This document shows positions 7,952-16,852 of a DNA stretch of 39,689 bases, piece after piece. The notes beneath the pieces were generated by a model. The model was not told the origin of the DNA. It did no database searches and was given only the letters and a program-made list of their open reading frames with translations. The DNA comes from Verrucomicrobiia bacterium (GTDB lineage Bacteria > Verrucomicrobiota > Verrucomicrobiia > Verrucomicrobiales > Akkermansiaceae): NCBI GenBank assembly GCA_030430455.1, contig JAUIJB010000033.1, positions 1-39,689 on the forward strand. The letters run 5' to 3'. Both the position numbers and the translations under genes were made by a program. Positions within the stretch are counted from its first letter, which is position 1; each line of letters begins with the position of its first letter.

Positions 7952-9283
7952 ATGAGCAAACGACAAGTCATCGTCCTCTGGATCCTCGCCCTCGTACTGA
8001 CCGCCGCGGTCTTCGCCGTGCGCTCGGGATCCGACGAAAGCTTCACCGGCGCCACCGACCGCAATCGCGGCCAGACGCTCCTCGACGACTTCCCCGCCGC
8101 CGAGGTGGCCCGCATGAGCATCTCCGACGGCACGGACTCCGTCACCCTCGAGCAGGCCGGATCCGGCTGGCAGGTCGCCGAGCGGGACGACTACCCCGCC
8201 GACGTCCAGGCCATCAACGACGTCATCCGCACCCTCGCCGCGGTGGAGGTCACCCAGGGCATCGAGGCGGACCCGAAGTACGCACCGCGCTTCGGCATGG
8301 ACCCGGAGGCCGGGGACCCCGAGGACCACGGCACCACGGTCGCCCTGGCGAACGATGCCGGCACCGAGCTGGCGCGCCTGACGCTGGGCAAGGAGCTCGA
8401 GGCGGCCGCCAACCCGATGAGCCCCTTCGGTGGCGGCTCGACCGGCCGCTTCGTCCGCAACGAGGCCGACAACTCGGGCATCTACGTCGTCAGCGAGCTG
8501 TTCCCGACCCTCGAGGCCGACCCGGCGCAGTGGCTCGACGACACCTTCCTCAAGGTCGAGAAGATCGAGTCGGTCAGCGTCAGCGAGCCGGGCAAGCCGG
8601 ACAGCACCGCCTGGACGCTCACCCGCAAGGACGAGACCGCCAACTTCGAGCTCGAGGGGATCGCCGCGGACGAGACGCTCGACACCAGCGCCACCAGCCC
8701 GCTCAAGAACCTGTTCTCCTACGCCCGCTTCGAGGACATCGTCCCGGCCGACGAGGCCGGCGAGGCGTGGCAGGAGGAGGAAAAGCGCAAGGCGGTCGTC
8801 CGCACCTTCGAGGGCTTCGAGTACATCGTCCACTTCGCCCCGAAGAAGCCGGGCGAGGACGCCGACGCGACCACCGACGCCTACCTCATGAGCGTCGAGG
8901 TCAGCGCCGAGATCCCCGCCGAGCGCAAGGCCGAGGAAGGCGAGAGCGAGGACGACGCCAAGACCAAGCAGGAGGCCTTCGAGGAGCGCCGCAAGTCGCT
9001 CAGCGAGAAGCTCGAGGCCGACAAGAGCTTCGCCGGCCGCACCTTCCAGGTCAGCAAGTTCACCATCGACGCCTTGCTCAATGACCGCGCCGCACTGCTG
9101 CAGTCGGAATCCGCGGCCGCCCAGCCGGGCCAACCCGGCATGCAGGGAATGCCCGGCATGCAGGGAATGCCCGGAGCTCCCGGTGGCGCGCGACCGAGCC
9201 GTCCGGTCCAGGCCGTCACCCCGCCCATCGCGATCCCGCCGCTGCCGAGCGAGGATGGCGAAGATGGCGAGGACGGCGAGTAA
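7952..9283 (+). CDS. DUF4340 domain protein
   Basis: Last gene of the Gld-type ABC operon. DUF4340 proteins are membrane-anchored periplasmic proteins of unknown biochemical role that occur beside GldG-like proteins. The 443-residue product has one N-terminal anchor (VIVLWILALVLTAAVFAV, about residues 6-23) followed by soluble domains with repeating patterns such as the GSGWQVAERDDYPAD segment. A region rich in Glu/Lys (about 305-360) may form a coiled coil. The C-terminus is low complexity: two PGMQGM repeats, a Pro/Gly-rich stretch and three EDG units just before the stop. It begins with ATG 31 bases after the GldG-like stop. No enzymatic motif is visible. Confidence 0.88.
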   Translation: MSKRQVIVLWILALVLTAAVFAVRSGSDESFTGATDRNRGQTLLDDFPAAEVARMSISDGTDSVTLEQAGSGWQVAERDDYPADVQAINDVIRTLAAVEVTQGIEADPKYAPRFGMDPEAGDPEDHGTTVALANDAGTELARLTLGKELEAAANPMSPFGGGSTGRFVRNEADNSGIYVVSELFPTLEADPAQWLDDTFLKVEKIESVSVSEPGKPDSTAWTLTRKDETANFELEGIAADETLDTSATSPLKNLFSYARFEDIVPADEAGEAWQEEEKRKAVVRTFEGFEYIVHFAPKKPGEDADATTDAYLMSVEVSAEIPAERKAEEGESEDDAKTKQEAFEERRKSLSEKLEADKSFAGRTFQVSKFTIDALLNDRAALLQSESAAAQPGQPGMQGMPGMQGMPGAPGGARPSRPVQAVTPPIAIPPLPSEDGEDGEDGE

Positions 9284-9393
9284 ACCCCGGCAGGGGGTCG
9301 AGACAGCGCGGGCGCGGGAAAGGCCGGGTCCTCCCCGACCCTTCCCGACCCTCCCCACCCCGCTCCCTTGCTTTCAGCGGACTTCGTCCTAGA

Positions 9394-11082
9394 ATGCGCC
9401 ATGAACCGCCCGTGGGGGCGGCCCTCGCCATGGTGATGCCCGCCGAACCCGCCGAATCCTCGCCCGACGCCGCATCCGCCGGCGCCCCGCAAACCGCCGC
9501 CGGCGGGGAGACTGACTATGACCTCGTCATTTTCGGCGGTTCCTACTCGGGCTCCGCGCTCGGCCTGCTGCTGAAGCGCGAGCGACCCGACCTGCGGATC
9601 CTCATCGTCGAGAAGTCCGAGCGCTTCGACCGCAAGGTCGGCGAGTCCACCTCGGAGGTCGCCGGCTGCTTCCTCACCCGCGTCCTCGGCCTCTCCAACC
9701 ACCTGGCGGGCAGCCATTTCCAGAAGCACGGCCTGCGCATGTGGTTCTGTCGCGACGAGGCCGACGAGGCCGGCCGCTGCTCCGAGATCGGCCCCTTCTC
9801 GCAGGTTCGCTTCCCGACCTTCCAGCTCGACCGCGAGATCCTCGACCAGCACCTCCTCGAGCTCGCCGTCGAGGCCGGCTGCGAGCTGCTCCGCCCCGCC
9901 ACCGTCAAGGACTTCGAGCTCGGCGGCGCCGGGCGCAACACGGTCACCCTGAAGCACGCCGGCGAGACCCGCCGGCTCATCGCCGGCTGGATCGCCGACT
10001 GCTCCGGCCGCGCCGCGCTCGTCGCACGCAAGCGCGGCACCCTCGAGAAGCTCGAGGAGCACCCGGTGCACTCGATGTGGGTCCGCTTCCGCGGCGTCCA
10101 CAGCCTCGACTCGACCGAGGTCCGCAACGCGGCCGGCGACTTCGGCAAGCTGCCCGTCGTCGCGCGCGGATCCGCCACCAACCACCTGATGGGCCGCGGC
10201 TGGTGGGCGTGGATCATCCCGCTCTCCAACGGTGACTTCTCCGCCGGCGTGAGCTGGGACGAGCGGCTGTTCACGCCGCCGGACAGCGGCCCGGTCGGCG
10301 AGCGGGTCAAGGCCCAGCTCCTCAGCCACCCGGTCGGGCGCCTGATGTTCGCCGACGCCGAGCCGGTCGAGAACGACGCCCGCATCTTCAAGAACCTGCC
10401 GTACTTCTCGAGCGAGGTCGCCGGCGACGGCTGGATCTGCTGCGGCGACTCCGCCGGCTTCATGGACCCGCTCTACTCGCAGGGCCTCGACTACTGTTCG
10501 CACAGTACCTACTGCGCCCGCGGCATCCTCCTCAAGGCCTTCGCCGGGGAGTGCGTCGAGACCAGGCTGGGCGACCACAACCGCCAGTTCGGCGAGTCCT
10601 ACCACCGCTGGTTCAGGGCCCTCTACCGCAACAAGTACCAGTACCTCGGCGACGCCCGGCTGATGCGCGCGGCCTTCCTGCTCGACATCGGCACCTACTT
10701 CGTCGGCCCCGTCCAGCTGGTCTACCGTGCCACCGACGCCGAGTTCTCCAAGATGCCCTACGACGGCCCGATCGGCGCGGCCTTCGCCCGCTTCATGGCG
10801 CTCTACAACCGCCGCCTCGAGCGCATCGCCCGCAAGCTCCTCCACAGCGGCCGCTACGGCCGGGCGAACCTCGACCACCGCTTCTTCATCCGCACCCCCT
10901 TCTCGGCCGGCCCGGGCGTGCTGCGCCACCTCGCGGCCGGAACCCTCGCCTGGCTGCGCCTCGAGCTCGCCACCGCCTTCATCAAGCCGGATGCGGTGGC
11001 CCCGGAAGCCCGGATGCAGAAGACCGGGAGCGCCACCGGGGAAGCGGCCGCCCGGCCAGCCGAGGCGGCCGCCGCGCCCTGA
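9394..11082 (+). CDS. Flavin-dependent halogenase-like FAD oxidoreductase
   Basis: Predicted FAD-binding monooxygenase-fold enzyme of the flavin-dependent halogenase family. The 562-residue product shows the dinucleotide motif GGSYSG at 48-53, RKVGES at 80-85, a lysine in KHGLRMWF (Lys111) where halogenases have their catalytic Lys, the halogenase motif WxWxIP as GWWAWIIP at 269-276, and the second FAD motif CCGDSAGFMDPLYSQG at 350-364. Halogenation is not proven: many relatives in polyene pigment clusters carry these motifs without a known chlorinated product. The start is uncertain; in-frame ATGs at 9430 and 9436 would remove a low-complexity leader. An RND exporter and a LolA-like gene lie just downstream, a pairing known from aryl-polyene-type clusters, but no ketosynthase genes are present. 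Confidence 0.82.
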   Translation: MRHEPPVGAALAMVMPAEPAESSPDAASAGAPQTAAGGETDYDLVIFGGSYSGSALGLLLKRERPDLRILIVEKSERFDRKVGESTSEVAGCFLTRVLGLSNHLAGSHFQKHGLRMWFCRDEADEAGRCSEIGPFSQVRFPTFQLDREILDQHLLELAVEAGCELLRPATVKDFELGGAGRNTVTLKHAGETRRLIAGWIADCSGRAALVARKRGTLEKLEEHPVHSMWVRFRGVHSLDSTEVRNAAGDFGKLPVVARGSATNHLMGRGWWAWIIPLSNGDFSAGVSWDERLFTPPDSGPVGERVKAQLLSHPVGRLMFADAEPVENDARIFKNLPYFSSEVAGDGWICCGDSAGFMDPLYSQGLDYCSHSTYCARGILLKAFAGECVETRLGDHNRQFGESYHRWFRALYRNKYQYLGDARLMRAAFLLDIGTYFVGPVQLVYRATDAEFSKMPYDGPIGAAFARFMALYNRRLERIARKLLHSGRYGRANLDHRFFIRTPFSAGPGVLRHLAAGTLAWLRLELATAFIKPDAVAPEARMQKTGSATGEAAARPAEAAAAP

Positions 11083-11260
11083 GCCGGCGCTGAGCCGCCC
11101 GCCGGGGCCTGCCGAGGACCGAAGAACGGGGATTCGGCCGGCCCCGATTCCGCCCCATGCGGGCCCAAGCCCCCCAGCACGGGCATTTCGGGGCGCTGCA
11201 TTCTAATCTTTCCAAGACCTTAACTATCAGGTATCGCTAGGGAGTCATCCGATTGCTGCC

Positions 11261-11836
11261 ATGATTCGATCGTTCATCCTGCCCCTTGCCCTCGTCGGCA
11301 TCAGCGTCCGTGCCGCGGAGGAGAGCCCGACCAGCCCGACCACCCCCACCCAGTGCGAGCGCATGGCGGTCTACGTCGAGAACGTCGCCAGCCGCTCGAA
11401 GGAGGATCCCGTGGAGTTGCTCGAATTGATCGACCGCGAAGTGGCGGCGAACCCCTCGTGCTCCTGCGAGATCGTCAAGGCAGCCATCACCGGCACGAAT
11501 TCCGACCCCGCCATCATCGGCTACATCGTCGAGACGGCGATCCATTCGGCGCCCGACCAGATGCGCCTGATCGCCCAGTGCGCGATCGCCACGGCGCCGG
11601 ACTCGCTGACCCGGGTGCAGGAGGTCCTCAACCGCCTCGACCCGAATGCCGGCGAGAAGGGCATCAGCTCGAAGAGTGCGAAGAGCGCCAAGAGCCCCAA
11701 GGAACCCGAGGTCAAGCCGGCCCAGGCCCCGCCCGATCCGCTCGACATTCCGATCATCGGCATCCCGCCGGTTCCCCCGGTGATCAACCCGCCGGTCGGA
11801 ACCCGGCCGGACTTCGTTCCCGTCCCGCGGCGCTGA
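11261..11836 (+). CDS. Small secreted protein of unknown function
   Basis: I do not recognise a named family. The 191-residue product has a clear signal peptide (MIRSFILPLALVGISVRA, cleavage likely before AEES). A helical region of about 100 residues follows, with three cysteines: one in PTQCERM, two in NPSCSCEIV, and one more in IAQCAIA. The C-terminal third is Lys/Ser-rich, then Pro-rich with Pro-Pro-Val repeats. The ATG at 11261 follows a less GC-rich spacer that could hold a promoter. It is convergent with the RND exporter at 11967-14447, about 130 bases away. The codon choice matches the neighbours, so the gene is probably real and native. The periplasm or cell surface is its likely location. 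Confidence 0.75.
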   Translation: MIRSFILPLALVGISVRAAEESPTSPTTPTQCERMAVYVENVASRSKEDPVELLELIDREVAANPSCSCEIVKAAITGTNSDPAIIGYIVETAIHSAPDQMRLIAQCAIATAPDSLTRVQEVLNRLDPNAGEKGISSKSAKSAKSPKEPEVKPAQAPPDPLDIPIIGIPPVPPVINPPVGTRPDFVPVPRR

Positions 11837-11966
11837 GTTCGACGCCGGGATCCCAGACCCAATCAAAATACCCCGAGGACCCCCTGGGACCCTCTGCGAC
11901 GATCGAAGGGAAAGCCGCGGGAATCGACCTCCCACCAGGGAGTCCAGTCGTTCAACAACAGCGGGA

Positions 11967-14447
11967 TCAGAGGCTCGACGGCAGGTCGCGCGACGAGGGC
12001 AATCCCTCGATTCCCTCCGGGCCGGACCGGTCACCGCCCGTTCCATTGGGACCCGGATCCGCCGATGCGGGCGCCGCCACGGCCGGCAGGATGAAGACGG
12101 CGATCAGCGCGGCGCTGAGGATCCCGATCACGGTGACCACCCCGAGGCTCGCCAGCGCCGGGTTCGAGGCCAGGGCAAGCGAGCCGAAGCCGATCGCGGT
12201 CGAACCGCCGCAGAACAGCACCGCCTTGCCGGTGCCGTTCCAGACCTGGCGCCGGTCGCCGCGCGCCCGTTGCACCGCCAGCAGGATGTGGATCGAGTAG
12301 TCGAGCGTCGTCCCCAGCAGCAGCGGCGTCGCGGCGATGTTGAGGAAGTTCCACTCCATCCCGATCACGCGCATCGCCGCGAGCAGGACCAGTCCGGTCA
12401 GGGCCAGGGCGCCCAGCGAGGCCAGCACCTCCCGCGCCCGCCGGAACACCAGTGACAGCATCACCACCATCACGCCCAGCATGGGCAGGAAGACCCGGGT
12501 CACGTCCTGCATCACCAGCGGGACCACCGCCGGCTTGATCAGCGACCAGCCGCCGAGGTGGATGCCGTCGCCACTCAGCCGGCGCAGCACCTCGAGGTCC
12601 GCGGGCGAGAGATTCTCCTCGTCGGCGAGCTCGATCGAGCCCATGACCTGCCCGCGCCCGCCACCCTCCGGGTGCACCAGCGTCCGCGCCATCTCGAGCA
12701 CCGCCGGGTTTTCCGGGAAGCCACCCGTGGAAATCTCCGACCAGCGCGGCACCAGCTCGATGATCCGCCGGTCGAGCGCCAGGCCCTGCTCGGAGAATCC
12801 CGCCTCGCGCCCCTCCGCCACCAGGCGCGGCAGCATCTGCCCCAGCTCGGCCAGCACCGGCAGGTTGCGCTCCTGCCGCCCGGGGTCGCCCCACCAGCCG
12901 CGCGGCAGCGAATAACCCAGCACGAGCCCGGGGTGCTCCTCACGAAGCCGCCCGAGCAGGCGCTCCGCCTCGTCGAGCCGCGCCCTCATGGCGGCCACCG
13001 AGTCGGCCTCGACGACCACCCTGAGCTGGGCGATCCCCCAGCCCGGAAAGCACTCCTGGATCCGGTCGTAGGCCGACATCGCCGCGCTGTTCCGCGGCCG
13101 CAGCATGCGCGAGTCGAACTCGACCCCGGGGAACCCGCGCAGCGCGATCACCGCGACCGCCGCCGCCATGGCCAGGCCGACCGCGGCCCAGGCCCGGCCC
13201 CGCGGCGGGATCCACGAGCGCTTGTGGGCCACCGGCGGGCGGCCGCGACCGGCGCGGGCGACCAGCGGCACGTAGACCGCCAGCATCAGCACCGCCCCGG
13301 CGAGGACCCCGCAGGCGACGATCGTCCCCAGCTGGGCGATCCCCGGCAGCCCGCTGCCGTTGAGGGCCAGGAACACGGTGGCGGTGGTCAGCGCCGCCCA
13401 CAGGATCGAGCGCGTCGTCGCCCGGCGCATCGCCCCGACCTTGTGGCCGGCCAGCTTGCCCTCCTGGCAGATCAGCACGCCGTAGTCGACGACCAGGCCG
13501 ATGAGGATCGCCGCGAATCCCGCCGCCATGATACTAAGCTCGCCGTAAATCCATCCGGCCAATCCCGCGGCGACGGCGAAGGTCAGCACCAGGACGAGGC
13601 CGAGCCCGGCGAGCAGGCCGGCGCGGCGCTGCATCAGCAGGAACAGGACGCCGATCGCCACCGAGGTGATGCCCACCGTGCCGCGCATGTCGCGCTCGGT
13701 GGAGCGCCCGATCTCGGCCTCGAAGGCCGGCTCGCCGGTCATCGCCACCCCGACCCCCCGCGCCGCGGCCCAGGGGTCGACCAGCGCGCGGACCTCGCCG
13801 AGCCACTCGCCGGCCTCGCGGTAGCCGTCGAGCTCGCGGGCCGACTCGACGAGGATCAGGTGGTGGCGGCCGTCGGGGCTCGCGAAGCCGCCGTCCTCCG
13901 CACCCCCGCCACCGACGCCGCCGCCCTGCTCCGCCAGCTCGAACAGGGCGCGCGCCGCGGGGTGGTCGAGGAAGCCGAGCGGGTCGTGGGCGGCCGCGAC
14001 CAGGCTGCTGCCGTCGATGCGGGTGGCGATGCGCTCGATCGCCTCGGTCCAGACCTTCTGCGACTCGCCCCGCCGCAGCCGCTCCACCTGGGCCTCGACC
14101 TCCTCGGGCGGGCCGTTGAGCCACAGCCACAGCAGCAGCTCGGCGATGGCGTCCGGGTCCTCGCGCCAGCGCGGCCGCCAGAAGGCCCCGGCCACGGCCG
14201 GGGACGCCTCCAGCTCGGCGCACAGTTCGCGGGCCTGGTCGGCCAGCTCCGCCGCATCGCCGCTGAGCAGGACGATCAGCTCGCGCTCGCGCGCCATCGC
14301 CCGCTGGAAGGCCTCGAGGCCCTGCCTCTCGGGCATCTCCGCGGGCAGCACGGCGAGGATGTCGGTGCCCATGCGGACCCGCCCCAGCCCCAGCGCGGCG
14401 ACGACGACGGCCAGGCCGAGCAGCAGGTGGAGCCAGTGTTTCCTCAC
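11967..14447 (-). CDS. RND/MMPL superfamily exporter
   Basis: Inner-membrane transporter of the RND superfamily, MMPL/HpnN-like branch, which moves lipidic compounds outward. The product is about 826 residues with two halves, each made of one membrane helix, a periplasmic domain and a five- to six-helix bundle. Recognisable pieces are the first-half segment LIGLVVDYGVLICQEG and its second-half equivalent LLLGTTLDYSIHILLA, which carry the family's intramembrane Asp-Tyr pair. I place the start at GTG 14447, because GGGGAGG lies eight bases upstream and the protein then begins MRKHWLHLLLG; a GTG at 14495 is open but has no such site. It is divergent from the LolA-like gene with 62 bases between starts. 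Functional linkage to the LolA-like carrier and halogenase-like enzyme is an inference. Confidence 0.88.
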   Translation of the reverse strand: MRKHWLHLLLGLAVVVAALGLGRVRMGTDILAVLPAEMPERQGLEAFQRAMARERELIVLLSGDAAELADQARELCAELEASPAVAGAFWRPRWREDPDAIAELLLWLWLNGPPEEVEAQVERLRRGESQKVWTEAIERIATRIDGSSLVAAAHDPLGFLDHPAARALFELAEQGGGVGGGGAEDGGFASPDGRHHLILVESARELDGYREAGEWLGEVRALVDPWAAARGVGVAMTGEPAFEAEIGRSTERDMRGTVGITSVAIGVLFLLMQRRAGLLAGLGLVLVLTFAVAAGLAGWIYGELSIMAAGFAAILIGLVVDYGVLICQEGKLAGHKVGAMRRATTRSILWAALTTATVFLALNGSGLPGIAQLGTIVACGVLAGAVLMLAVYVPLVARAGRGRPPVAHKRSWIPPRGRAWAAVGLAMAAAVAVIALRGFPGVEFDSRMLRPRNSAAMSAYDRIQECFPGWGIAQLRVVVEADSVAAMRARLDEAERLLGRLREEHPGLVLGYSLPRGWWGDPGRQERNLPVLAELGQMLPRLVAEGREAGFSEQGLALDRRIIELVPRWSEISTGGFPENPAVLEMARTLVHPEGGGRGQVMGSIELADEENLSPADLEVLRRLSGDGIHLGGWSLIKPAVVPLVMQDVTRVFLPMLGVMVVMLSLVFRRAREVLASLGALALTGLVLLAAMRVIGMEWNFLNIAATPLLLGTTLDYSIHILLAVQRARGDRRQVWNGTGKAVLFCGGSTAIGFGSLALASNPALASLGVVTVIGILSAALIAVFILPAVAAPASADPGPNGTGGDRSGPEGIEGLPSSRDLPSSL

Positions 14448-14509
14448 CCGGCGAACCTCCCCGATCCCTTCCCGCTTGCCAAGCCCGTCCACCACAAGGA
14501 GCGTTCGTC
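14448..14509. promoter_or_regulatory. Divergent start region of exporter and LolA-like gene
   Basis: Only 62 bases separate the two translation starts. Both genes have strong ribosome binding sites in this gap: GGGGAGG for the minus-strand exporter (about 14455-14461) and AAGGAG at 14496-14501, eight bases before the plus-strand ATG. So short a gap means the two promoters must overlap, or lie inside the opposite gene. I could not assign -35/-10 elements. Confidence 0.6.
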
Positions 14510-15142
14510 ATGCGCCTCGCCCTCATCCTGTTCCTGCTTCTCGGCCAGGGGCTCCGTGCCGAGCTCGACACCGCCCCGCTCGAGGCCTGGCTCGAGCGCC
14601 AGTCCTCGCTGCGCTCGCTGACCGCCGAGTTCGTCCAGGAGCGCAAGCTGCCGGCGCTCGACAAGCCGGTCCGCACCCGCGGAAAACTCAGCTTCATCCA
14701 CCCGGACAAGATGCGCTGGGAACTCGGCGAGCCGGCGAAGACGATCGCCGTGAGCGATGGCGAGACCGCCACCCTGATCGACGTCGAGGAGCGCCGTGCC
14801 CGGCGGGTCGATGCCGACTCGCCGCGCGCTCGCCCCTTCACCCTGCTCGGCAGCGACGCCTTCCACAGCAGCGAGAACTTCCACAAGGCCTTCGAGGCGG
14901 TCGAGTCGCGCGTCACCCGCGGCATCTACCAGCTGACCCTGCGGCCGCGCGACCGCTCGCTGCGCCGCCACGTGCCGTGGCTCTACCTCGACATCGATCC
15001 CGGGAAAAAGGAGCTCCGCGCCCTCTCGGTGATGCTCGAGGACGACTCGCGCATCCGCACCCTGTTCACCTCCCACCAGCGCAACCCGGAGATCGACCCC
15101 GCGGTCTTCGCCCCCGACCTCGAGGGCTACCGCGTCCGTTGA
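14510..15142 (+). CDS. LolA-like outer membrane lipoprotein carrier family protein
   Basis: Periplasmic carrier of the LolA fold. The 210-residue product has a signal peptide (MRLALILFLLLGQGLRA) and the family layout: SLTAEFVQERKLPALDKPVRTRGKL-type first strands, then FIHPDKMRWEL, a central helix and a C-terminal SVMLEDDSRIRTLF strand. True LolA chaperones lipoproteins from LolCDE to LolB. Diverged LolA-like proteins paired with MMPL exporters occur in aryl-polyene-type clusters and probably carry other lipids. Because this gene is divergently paired with the RND exporter by only 62 bases, the second role is plausible. AAGGAG eight bases upstream of the ATG fixes the start. Confidence 0.87.
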   Translation: MRLALILFLLLGQGLRAELDTAPLEAWLERQSSLRSLTAEFVQERKLPALDKPVRTRGKLSFIHPDKMRWELGEPAKTIAVSDGETATLIDVEERRARRVDADSPRARPFTLLGSDAFHSSENFHKAFEAVESRVTRGIYQLTLRPRDRSLRRHVPWLYLDIDPGKKELRALSVMLEDDSRIRTLFTSHQRNPEIDPAVFAPDLEGYRVR

Positions 15143-15177
15143 TTCAGAGCAGCTCCCCATCCTTGATATTGAACCGT

Positions 15178-15306
15178 GAATGGACGCCAATGACCGCGAA
15201 TCCGGAGAGTCATGAACCCGGCGCTTCCGCTGGCCATGACCATGCATCCAGCCCCCGGGCGACGTTCCAATCCCGGAGCTTGATTCGCATCCATTGGCGT
15301 CCATTC
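15178..15306. repeat. Inverted repeat of the GAATGGACGCCAATG family
   Basis: GAATGGACGCCAATG at 15178-15192 is repeated exactly in inverted form at 15292-15306, and partial similarity extends beyond both arms (GAACCG outside, GCGAAT words inside). It lies between the LolA-like gene and lpxK. A related, diverged single arm (CCATCGGCGTCCATCGGCGG) is at 18566-18585 upstream of menD, so this is a dispersed intergenic family. Confidence 0.8.
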
Positions 15307-15405
15307 GCGCCCATTCGCGGTTCCAGGCTCATCGGACTCGCCGCCTAGGCCGGCCGATCGCCCCTTGCCGCCCCGCCGGCCGGCGGCCATGCTGCGGCCG
15401 CCGCC

Positions 15406-16617
15406 ATGAAGGAAACCCTCGCCGAGCTCGAACGCTGGGGCGCCGACGTCATCTTCGGCCGCGCCAAGGGCTTCCGCGCGGGCATGACGCGCCTGTTCAT
15501 GAGCGTGCTTTCGGTCGTCTTCCGCGGCCTGGTCAAGACGCGACTGGCGGTCTACCGGCGGCGCTGGAAGCAGCAGAGCCACCTCGGCACCGCGGTCATC
15601 AGCATCGGCAACATCTCGGTCGGCGGCACCGGCAAGACCCCGGTGGTCGAACTGCTCTCGCGCACCCTGCGCGACCGCGGGCGCCGCGTCGCCATCCTCA
15701 GCCGCGGCTACAAGAGCAAGTCGCTCAAGGAGACCCAGGAGTGGACCGACGCCGGTGGGCGCCGGATCCCGGCCGACGAGATGCCCAAGGTCGTCTCCAC
15801 CGGCAAGGCCCTGCTGCTCGACTCGAAGTTCGCCGGCGACGAGCCCTACATGCTCGCCCGCAACCTCGACGGCGTCGCGGTGGTCGTCGACAAGGACCGC
15901 GTCAAGGGCGGGCGCTTCGCCGTCCGCCATCTCGGCGCCGACACCCTGGTGCTCGACGACGGCCTGCAGTACCTTCACCTCGCCCACGGCACCGACATCG
16001 TGCTGGTCGACAAGTCGGCCCCCTACGGCACCGGCCACCTGCTGCCCCGCGGGACACTGCGCGAACCACCGGGCCACCTCCGCCGTGCCTCGTACATCCT
16101 GATCACCAAGTGCGACGGCGAGCCGAACGACCGCCTGATCGAGGAGCTTCGCCGCCACAACCCCCATGCCCCGATCATCGAGTGCGCCCACGGCCCGCGC
16201 TACATCGAGGAGCTCTTCACCGGGCACCGCGAGTCGCTCGACTATCTGCAGGACAAGTGGGTCGCCGCGATCAGCGGCATCGCCGTGCCGGAGAGCTTCG
16301 AACGCAGCCTGCGCAAGCTCGGCGCGCGGGTCGAGATCCGCCGCCACTTCGCCGACCACTACCGCTTCACGCGGCGCGAGATCGACGCCTTCATGAACCG
16401 CTGCATCGAGCGCGACATGGAACTCGTGCTCACCACCGAGAAGGACGCCGTCCGCTTCCCCCGCCCGACCGAGGTCACGGTGCCGATCTGGTTCCTGCGG
16501 ATCGAGGTCGAGATCCTCTCCGGCCACGACGCCTGGGAGGCCATGATCGACCGCTTCTGCCTGCCCTGCGCCCCCGGCGACCCCGTCCTCCGCCACCGCG
16601 ACGAGTACGTCGCGTGA
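15406..16617 (+). CDS. lpxK: Tetraacyldisaccharide 4'-kinase LpxK
   Basis: LpxK phosphorylates the 4'-position of the tetraacyldisaccharide 1-phosphate lipid A precursor at the inner membrane, giving lipid IVA. The 403-residue product has an N-terminal membrane-associated helix (about residues 28-50), the family P-loop GNISVGGTGKTP at 69-80, SRGYKSK after the second strand, DDGLQYLHLA in the middle and a C-terminal LTTEKDAVRFP segment, all diagnostic. It is somewhat longer than the roughly 330 residues of E. coli LpxK. Its presence implies a lipid A-bearing outer membrane. It follows the LolA-like gene after a 263-base spacer with an inverted repeat, and is convergent with menD. No other lpx gene lies in the window. 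Confidence 0.94.
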   Translation: MKETLAELERWGADVIFGRAKGFRAGMTRLFMSVLSVVFRGLVKTRLAVYRRRWKQQSHLGTAVISIGNISVGGTGKTPVVELLSRTLRDRGRRVAILSRGYKSKSLKETQEWTDAGGRRIPADEMPKVVSTGKALLLDSKFAGDEPYMLARNLDGVAVVVDKDRVKGGRFAVRHLGADTLVLDDGLQYLHLAHGTDIVLVDKSAPYGTGHLLPRGTLREPPGHLRRASYILITKCDGEPNDRLIEELRRHNPHAPIIECAHGPRYIEELFTGHRESLDYLQDKWVAAISGIAVPESFERSLRKLGARVEIRRHFADHYRFTRREIDAFMNRCIERDMELVLTTEKDAVRFPRPTEVTVPIWFLRIEVEILSGHDAWEAMIDRFCLPCAPGDPVLRHRDEYVA

Positions 16618-16636
16618 GGCATCCTGCAGCGCTCCT

Positions 16637-16814
16637 GCAGGCCTCCAGCCTGCGGCTCATTTGCGGCCCCCATTCCTGGGGTTCCACCCCAGGCTATACT
16701 CCCGCAGGCCTCTGGCCTGCTCGATTCCAAGGCCAGCGGCCTTGATGGAGTTTAGCCCGGGGAGCATCCCCGGGTTCCCAGGTCCAAGAAATCATCTGCA
16801 GGCTGGAGGCCTGC
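16637..16814. repeat. Hairpin cassette between lpxK and menD
   Basis: A 178-base element is bounded by a perfect 17-bp inverted repeat, GCAGGCCTCCAGCCTGC at 16637-16653 and its complement at 16798-16814. Inside are four short perfect hairpins in a row: CCTGGGG/CCCCAGG (16675-16693), GCAGGCC/GGCCTGC (16704-16720), CAAGGCC/GGCCTTG (16728-16744) and CCCGGGG/CCCCGGG (16756-16774). It sits between two convergent genes, so it could act as a bidirectional terminator or be a REP/MITE-like mobile element. No poly-T tracts follow the stems. Confidence 0.85.
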
Positions 16815-16852
16815 GGGACGAGCAACTCGTGCACCATCGCCCCACCCCGGAC

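Noticed and set aside
4310..9283. Considered as evidence that the organism glides
   Set aside because: GldA/F/G-like and DUF4340 genes occur in many non-gliding bacteria, and no other gld or spr genes are present.
12558..14621. A 687-codon plus-strand frame opposite the RND exporter
   Set aside because: Arg/His/Gln/Pro-rich product without motifs, antisense to a well-supported transporter.
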